A DNA stretch of 64,000 bases from assembly GCA_036971715.1 (NCBI GenBank), contig JAVHJL010000010.1:1488001-1552000 (forward strand), in the 5' to 3' direction. Position numbers and translations under genes: made by a program. Source of the DNA: Arthrobotrys musiformis. Lineage: Eukaryota; Ascomycota; Orbiliomycetes; Orbiliales; Orbiliaceae. The notes beneath the pieces were generated by a model, which worked only from the letters and a program-made list of their open reading frames with translations, ran no database searches and had not been told where the DNA came from. Positions 57,283 through 64,000 of the stretch are shown piece after piece; position 1 is the stretch's first letter, and each line of letters starts with the position of its first letter.

Positions 57283-59294
57283 GCTGTGTTAAGTTGAACC
57301 TGTGAGAATGTACGAGTATGTTTTCAAGAGACCGGATAGGCTTCTGGTGTTCGTGGGTAACTTTAAGGGTCTCGAGACTACCTACTTAGTTATAGATCTC
57401 ATATATTAGTCTCGAGGAGATCATCTAGTCTCGAGACCCAGGAAGAAATTTGTGTTGTGACAGCAAATTGCAACAATCCACGCCGATTAAATCTCGCAAT
57501 CAACATGCGACAGTTTTGGAACGTTCGGACGATACTACTCGATAATATATATCTGGAGGAGGCCGAAGCCAGGCTGGATATCAGATGCTACAAGCATGTT
57601 ATTAGATTGTTAAAATATGAACCCCAAAGGCTTCGGCTCCCGATAGTTAACTATTTAGTAGGGATAGTAAAATCTCGGAGAGAATCTTTATCACCATTTT
57701 AAAATCGTTTACCGAGCTCATGGGCCAGCCGGCCGTCGAGCTGTCAGATATCGAATCAAAAGCTAACCAAAGTTTCACTAATTGCTCTTGCAGATATAGA
57801 TCCTGCAAATACATATTTACTCTTCGGCAGCGTGTGCTCCAAATCCAGACACTGAATTGAAGCCACCCGTTCGCGCCCAAACTTTTGATGGGATTTTTTT
57901 TATGGGGCTCACTCAGGCTCTCTTTTCTTTTTCTTTCTCTTGTGGCACAGGCGAGGCTATGAATTCAACAGAACGGCCCCGGATTGGTTAGTGCATGAAA
58001 ATGTTGCCTGAAGTGGCCCACCAAGCTGTTGGTTTCTGTTGCGTTGTGTGTACTGACCCAATGGCATGTTATGTCGGCAGGTTGGCCGGCGGCTAGTATA
58101 CATGATCGATGGGGTCAAATTCAATTGATTGCAAAGGTGAAGCTCTGAGGATTCAATGCATTGACAGGTAAGGAATGTGCATACGCAATGGGTCAGAATC
58201 GATGCGCGGGGTCCGATCTTATCAGCACCAATCAATGTTGACTCATAAGGACCAATGGGATAATGTCGTCCGCTGCATTGAATCCGGCGATGCATCCCTG
58301 AGACCCTTGCTTGCATGGCCATGGGCAATGTTTGCAAAGGCGGGAACAGGCAGATTTGGCGTTGATGAGGGGCAACGAGGCTCGCGATTGCATGCAGCAT
58401 GCAGTCGGTCATCTGAGTTTCCCAGTTGTATAGTATACATCATATCACGAACTATACTCTGGGGTAGTCTCGAGGCTAACTCTGGGGCGTGGACGTTACT
58501 ACAAGACGACCGCGGCGTTAATTGTTCTTACTTTGCTCATTTCACCCGTAGAAAGAGTACTCTACGCTATGAAATTGGTAAGCTTTAAACTACTATTACG
58601 TTTTACGGAGGACTTCAGAGGTCGATTGCGAAAATGGCAAGCCCGGAACAGCGCCCAGACCCGTTGATTGCATTGCAGGGGTATGGTATCTTCCACAGCA
58701 GCAACAATGTCGATACAAAGAGTCGGCGGGAGGATGCATACCAATACAGATTTCTAGGTAGTTCTCTCGACCGACCGACCAGGATGTAGGATCCAGCACC
58801 TGCAAAGACGGCGCCTTTTGTTGGAATCTCTCTCTGGGGTCTGTTTTATTTTCAGGCAGCTTTTGGGACAATGTTCACTGAGAATAGAATTCGCCTTATC
58901 CGTGCCACTTCTACGCTCCCTTTTTGTGATCAGATGCTAAGTATGAAAATATCATTTGATCGTCGGCAACAGTATTCAATTGCCTAGAATTTTGTATATA
59001 ATCCTAAACCGCTCTCCTTCTCTCGAAGGAATTCTCGCCAGGCAAAATATCCTTCTTCTTCTCCTAAAAAAGTATCAATCCAGAATTTGCTCACTTGATT
59101 GCATCCAATTGATAGAATTATATAACTCTTCCCTAGCTTGAAGACCTTGAACTTAACTATTATTGAACCCGTTTCCAGTGTTTATCAAGCCATCTTTTCG
59201 CCTGTTGGGCATCAAGCCGTTCGCCAGCATAAATCCTACTTCAGCAACTTCACTTCTTACGGGACCGCTACAAATACGACAGCCACCTCCAAGA
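57283..59294. other. intergenic, 5' of the dynamin-related gene
   Basis: Contains the CTCGAG-rich inverted repeat at 57.4 kb and several short frames without coding features. The last few hundred bases are the leader of the dynamin-related gene. Confidence 0.5.
57367..57439. repeat. 14-bp inverted repeat around a CTCGAG core
   Basis: GGGTCTCGAGACTA at 57367-57380 is the exact reverse complement of TAGTCTCGAGACCC at 57426-57439, with 45 bp between. A third partial copy, TAGTCTCGAG, sits inside the spacer near 57,407. A transcript would fold as a hairpin; related motifs occur near 29.76 and 58.47 kb. Confidence 0.65.
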
Positions 59295-61688
59295 ATGGCG
59301 CTCGCACGACGTCAAAACTTTTCAAATCTCGAAGCTCTCGATTCCGCAGCGCGGAGTCAGCTTTTCGATATCATTGATAAGTTTCGTGAACTTAATATCA
59401 GTGAAGATATTTCACTGCCACAGGTGTGTTCTTACATATAATCATATACTATTCTAGAGGCTCCATAAAAGAATACTAATATAGTGTACGTACGTACTAT
59501 TAGCTCGTCGTAGTTGGCGACCAATCTTCCGGCAAATCATCCCTCCTCGAAGGTTTGACCGAGATCAGCTTTCCAGTGGCCAGCGATCTCTGCACAAGAT
59601 TCGCAACTCAGATCGTTCTTCGTCGAGCGGATGACGATGAAGGTCACGTTCGCGCCTCCATTATCCCCGGCGTCGACGCTAATTCCGATCCCGACGCCAG
59701 GGAGAAATTGTTGGAGTTCCAAGTCTCGTTGACTGAGGCCGAATTTGGACCGGAGAGCTTTGCGAAAATCTTAGATGAGGTAAGCTAACCACTCTAATTT
59801 TACGATTAACAATATATATATCTGGAGTACTTCTGCTAACAGAAAACAGGCTGCTGTCTGCATGGGTATCCCTAAACCCGGTGATAAGGTCGAGGACACG
59901 CCGGACAAGAGATTTTCCAACGACATCTTGAAAATCGAGCTCTCCGGCCCACACCACCCGCACTTGACTATCGTCGATGTACCCGGATTGTTCCACAGTG
60001 AGTTCAGCGCAGCTATCAATCAAAAAAAAATGTACTTTGCACTAATGCTTTTTGAAGATTCCACCATCTACCAAACCGACGAGGATAAAGAGCTCATCCG
60101 CAACCTTATAAAGTCTTATATAAAAGACCCCCGCACAATCATCATGGCAGTCATGGACGGCAGGAACAATCTTGCCAACCAAGAAGTCTTCGGAATGGCC
60201 CGAGAAGTTGACCCAGAAGGCCGACGTACCGTCGCAATCATTACCAAATGTGACGCCATAGCAACTGGAGACGAAGAGCTGGTCATCAAAATCGCTTCCA
60301 ATAAAGTAGAGAAGCTCCGTCACGGATGGTTCGCCGTTCGCAATCGTTCTACGAAGGAAATTCAAGACGGCGTTACCATTCAACAACGTCACATCAAGGA
60401 GAAGGAATTCTTCAAGAAGGCACCATGGAACCGCCTCAGCCGTCAAAAAACCGGTATTGAGAACTTGAAGCCCTTCCTCGGCCACCTTCTCTACGAGCAT
60501 GTCCGTGATGAGTTTCCAAAGCTCGTCGATGAGATTAATAGGCTCGTCATCGAAACCGAAGATGCCCTATCTCAACTCGGGATCTCAAGAATAACCCCCA
60601 CCGAGCAAAGAATTTACCTGACTAAGATCGCAAACGAATACGAACGGACTGTAACCGACTGCCTGGATGCCAAATTCAGGGGTTACATCAACCCAAATTC
60701 TCCTCTCAAGATTAGAACCCATATCCAGAACATGAACACCGCTTTCGCAAAACGTATGGAAACAGAGGGTCATACACGATGCTTCAAAGATGAAGACGAG
60801 GAACCCGAAGAAATCCAAGAGTCGTCCCGAATCCCGTTTACTAGTGACGAAAGAGAAGAGTATAGTAACGGATATGGTTTCAAAGATGAAGAGGAAGAGG
60901 AAGAGGAAGATGAAGAATTTGACCCACGTAGCAAACTCGATCCTCAGGATATCTACGAGTGGATCAGGGTCACCTACCGCGAGTCTCGTGGCCCCGAACT
61001 GCCAGGTCTCGTCAATTACAACGTCGTGATCCAAATGTTCCGAGAGCAATCGACAAACTGGAAGGCCGTCGCTGGAGAACACGTTCGAACTGTTGTAGAC
61101 AGCGTTGCTAAGTTCAACGCTGAAGTTTTCAACCGTGTAGTTACCGATGACACAGTCCGCAAAAAGCTACAAACCAGCTTATCCAAGGCCACTGGCGCAG
61201 CTATCACACAGGCTTACCGAGAGCTTGATCAACTGCTTGAAGACGAGCGCAGCGGAATCCTACAGACCGTAAACGCTTCGTTCGGACAAAACCAGAAGCA
61301 AATGAGACAGCAAAGGGCATTCTCCGAATTGAAAAAACAACGAGGGGAAAATGGTACAATAAACTTAAACGCTGTCGCAAAATTTTTCAACTTCTCAAAC
61401 GAAGACGCCACCGTCCGCGACGTCCACGATATCCTCAAATCGTACTACGACATCAGTCTCAGGCGCTTCACCGACAATGTTGTCCTCCAGGTCGTCGAAC
61501 GCCACCTTCTGGGCAAAAGCGGTCCCATCCGTCTTTTGAAGTCCGAGTATGTCTCTGGGTTGGAAGACTTGGAGCTGCGCAATATCGCCTCCGAGGACTA
61601 CCAAGCGGCTGCCAAGAGAAGGGAGCTACAGGCTAGACTGGAGAGAGCTAAGAGCGCACAAGAGGCTGCTAGCGTTATTCCCTTCTAG
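59295..61688 (+). CDS. dynamin-related GTPase
   Basis: Four exons, 59295-59423, 59504-59779, 59850-59997 and 60058-61688, give 727 residues. Introns are 80, 70 and 60 bp; removing the last recreates GLFHNSTIYQTDEDK. The GTPase domain shows G1 GDQSSGKSS (48-56), G3 DVPG (178-181) and G4 TKCD (247-250). A helical middle region follows, then a GTPase effector-like C-terminus (VLQVVERHLL, then AAKRRELQARLERAKS). No pleckstrin homology domain or transmembrane segment is seen, so it resembles the Mx-like soluble dynamin-related proteins common in filamentous fungi. These self-assemble on membranes; the organelle acted on is not known. An acidic insert (DEEEEEEEDEE) interrupts the middle region at about 460-480. 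Confidence 0.95.
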
Positions 61689-62438
61689 GGTTTATATATC
61701 TAGCTTTTCTTGAGAGCAGCAATGTTTCTCAGTTATATTCGGGAGCGGTAAAGGGATCGATGATTAAGTATGGAGGGTTTTTTCATTGGTATGATTATAG
61801 GTGTTATATTGGTGTACTTTCGTGCTTTTAGGAGGTATTATTGTATCGGCCTTGCCGGTTTCAAACATATATGGATAGCATCATGGCTCTGCTTTTGTTT
61901 TTCCCTTTCTCGTTGGTTTATCAATGTCTAGCGGTTTTGATACCGATCTGTTTGAAGTTTTAACCATATCCTTTTACTTAGTCGTCTGGCCACTTAGCCA
62001 CGACTTAATGAACGTCTTTCTTACGAATGCTTTCTTTCTTGAATTTGAAACGTATAGCAATATCCTTAGGATCAATCGAATCTATGACGTCGACCCGATA
62101 AAATATTTTTGTTCTATGTTATAATTATAATTGATTCACGCTTGCCTTCAAGAACAGTCTTATTTGATAATATTGCGAAAGTAGCTACGAATCGGCTATC
62201 TACGGTTCTATTTACATCCATACATTAAGATTTGCGTACTCCATAGCAATTTAAGCCCTACCATATTTTGATTAGCCTCAGGACCATATTTTGATAATGT
62301 AAAATCTATTTCTGATCGAGGTATACGTAGTTATGTCGTTTTCAAAATCTAGAGTTACTTAAATATACAAGTACTATCCGCCTTTATAGGTATTTGGGGT
62401 ATCGCCAACATGTAAGAGACATCGTGAGGACTAGTATA
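61689..62438. other. intergenic, between convergent genes
   Basis: Contains the 3' regions of the dynamin-related gene and the unknown gene at the window edge. AT-rich; no gene supported. Confidence 0.55.
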
Positions 62439-63987
62439 CTAAAGATCGCCTCCCATTAATTGCGACACTAACTCCCTAAGATACTCTACCGGGTACAAAT
62501 CATCACCAACACCAACCGGAATATCCAGGTTGGTCAAAAAGTCAATCAACTCGGCTCCACTCATGGTTGACGCATTTTTCGTCGCATAATCCCCGTTCGA
62601 CGCCGTGTTAGTTACTGTTCTTACCATTTGCGGTGGGAGTAGCTCCTGTTGATTGAAGCCCTCGTTGATATTCAGGCTTTCGTCGTAGAAGGCGAGGTTG
62701 GGGTTATATTGGGTCCCCTGGCCGCCGTTGGAAAAGCCCAGATCGAAGTCGAAGGGGTTTGCGCCTGATGGCATCGATCCGGCTAGATTATTGATCGAGG
62801 ACAGCTGATCGTTGCCTTGGAATGCTTCGCTGGCGATGCCGTACAGACCAGGGTCAAAAACTTGGTTCGGCTGTAAGCCAAACTGTATATCGTAGTTGTT
62901 ATTATTCGCCCCTCTCCTTTGACTTGGGACTCCGCCGGCTGATGCTACGCCAAACATGGCGTCTTGGACGGTATTGGGAGGTGCTGATCGTGGATTCGTG
63001 GCGTCCTGCTCGGCTTGTAAAGCGAATAGATGCATTAGCTCCTCGTTCGTCATGGTGTTTGATGGTCGATCCTGGGTGGTCGTATATTGTAGATTGTTGG
63101 ATCCTCCCGCCCGTGACCGCCTTCGTTGTTCGTCTAGTGCGGCTTGCGCTGTCATCGAATCCTCGATCTCTTGGGCTGATAGGTCGTTGATATATTGTTG
63201 ACCATATGCGTTATTGTTGTACGCCTGATCGAGGAAATCATAGGCATTACCGCCCTGTCTGTTTCTGTAAGTTCTAGGACCTGGCCGTGTGCGTGGCTCT
63301 GCATCGGCTAGATTCCTTTGTCGCCGGCCCCTGCCGTTTCTGTTCCTCTCCATCGGTTTTCTGAAGTTTAAGGACGATTGCTTGGAGATGTTGCTTCTTG
63401 CGCTGGTATTATCCTTGCCGAAGATGGAGTCATCGATATCGTAGGTTGCTTTGTTAAGATATCTATTCAAATCGGTCTCGAATTTGTATTTCGTAGGCTT
63501 CAATTTCTCGTAGAAGATCGGGCTGGTGTCGCCCCCGGTTAACGGACGGCCGTTGCTGTCGACGGCTTCGTCTTCCAGAATTTCAATTAAATCTACCTCT
63601 TCGCGATCGTTGGCGTATGGGTCGTTTTCCTCCGGGATAGGTCGACCGTTCTCGTCGAGGAGGAGGCCATATTCGTTGACACGTTCGCCGCGTTCATTGC
63701 GGAAGAAGTATTGAGGCGATATATCCGCGCCTTCGGGAAGGAGGCTGTCTGGAAGGAACTTCCGACCCGAGGCGAGGTTCTTCTTGGCTCTCGCCTGTAT
63801 TCCATCGTTGTCAGTATATGTAAATGCAATAAATCCTTTTCCCGTATTGTATTAGCGGGTCTCGATATGATCTTACCAGCTCGATTTCTTCCCTCGCTAA
63901 GCGTCTATTCCGCTCGACTTCAGCAGTTTCATACTCCCTATCCACCCGCTGTTGATACCTCAGATCCAGATCGGGGACTTGAGTCAT
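62439..63987 (-). CDS. uncharacterised protein, may extend past window
   Basis: I do not recognise this protein. Exons 63987-63877 and 63794-62439 join in phase 0 through an 82-bp intron (GTAAGA..ACAG) and give 488 residues from the ATG at 63987. The frame stays open to the window edge, with another ATG at 63996, so the true start may lie outside. The N-terminus is a charged helix (AEVERNRRLAREEIEL). Next comes a region with a repeated theme, NERGERVNEYGLLLDENGRP and later VDSNGRPLTG, then a basic stretch (RNRNGRGRRQRN) and an Asn/Gln-rich disordered half. A short leucine-rich helix (LIDFLTNLDIP, then YLRELVSQL) ends it. Confidence 0.75.
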
Positions 63988-64000
63988 GATCCGCATATTC

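Noticed and set aside
57457..57702. 81-codon frame next to the inverted repeat
   Set aside because: Short, no recognisable domain, no splice structure; insufficient to call a gene.

Overview
The window is nuclear DNA of a filamentous ascomycete (Pezizomycotina; class not determined). Protein-coding genes are interrupted by short GT..AG introns, mostly about 60-110 bp, with CTAAC- or CTGAC-like branch points. Several families are typical of these fungi: a nucleoside-phosphorylase/NACHT/ankyrin receptor, a zinc-cluster-less transcription factor, a ubiquitin-embedded protein, a CorA-like membrane protein, a dynamin-related GTPase and a small secreted cysteine-rich protein. Genes are monocistronic and separated by AT-rich spacers. 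I saw no convincing tRNA, rRNA, CRISPR array or intact transposon.

Layout: 0.95-4.4 kb, NLR-like receptor (PNP-NACHT-ankyrin); 4.6-5.3 kb, DUF924 protein; 5.6-6.0 kb, SnoaL/NTF2-like protein, divergent from a short-chain dehydrogenase at 7.2-8.3 kb; 8.3-10.0 kb, fungal transcription-factor-domain protein, tail-to-tail with the dehydrogenase; 10.5-11.7 kb, unknown three-exon gene; 12.8-16.9 kb, large coiled-coil and Gln-rich protein; 18.5-20.1 kb, ubiquitin-embedded protein broken by one extra base in a C7 run; 20.6-28.5 kb, three same-strand C2H2 zinc-finger paralogs, with a fourth at 55.3-56.8 kb; 30.6-32.0 kb, CorA-like membrane protein with an unresolved 5' half; 33.8-35.4 kb, type II membrane glycosyltransferase-like protein; 38.7-41.2 kb, CAMK-type Ser/Thr kinase; 45.7-46.1 kb, secreted protein made of two six-cysteine repeats; 49.0-52.3 kb, 1,100-residue disordered protein; 59.3-61.7 kb, dynamin-related GTPase; 62.4-64.0 kb, unknown gene reaching the window edge.

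There is no obvious single pathway. The points of most interest are the C2H2 family expansion, whose members share one intron placed inside the first finger; the ubiquitin-embedded gene with a homopolymer frameshift; the duplicated cysteine-rich secreted protein with a Lys-Arg site between its halves; and the NLR. Exon joins were made by hand from splice consensus, reading phase and family similarity recalled from memory; none was checked against transcripts or databases.
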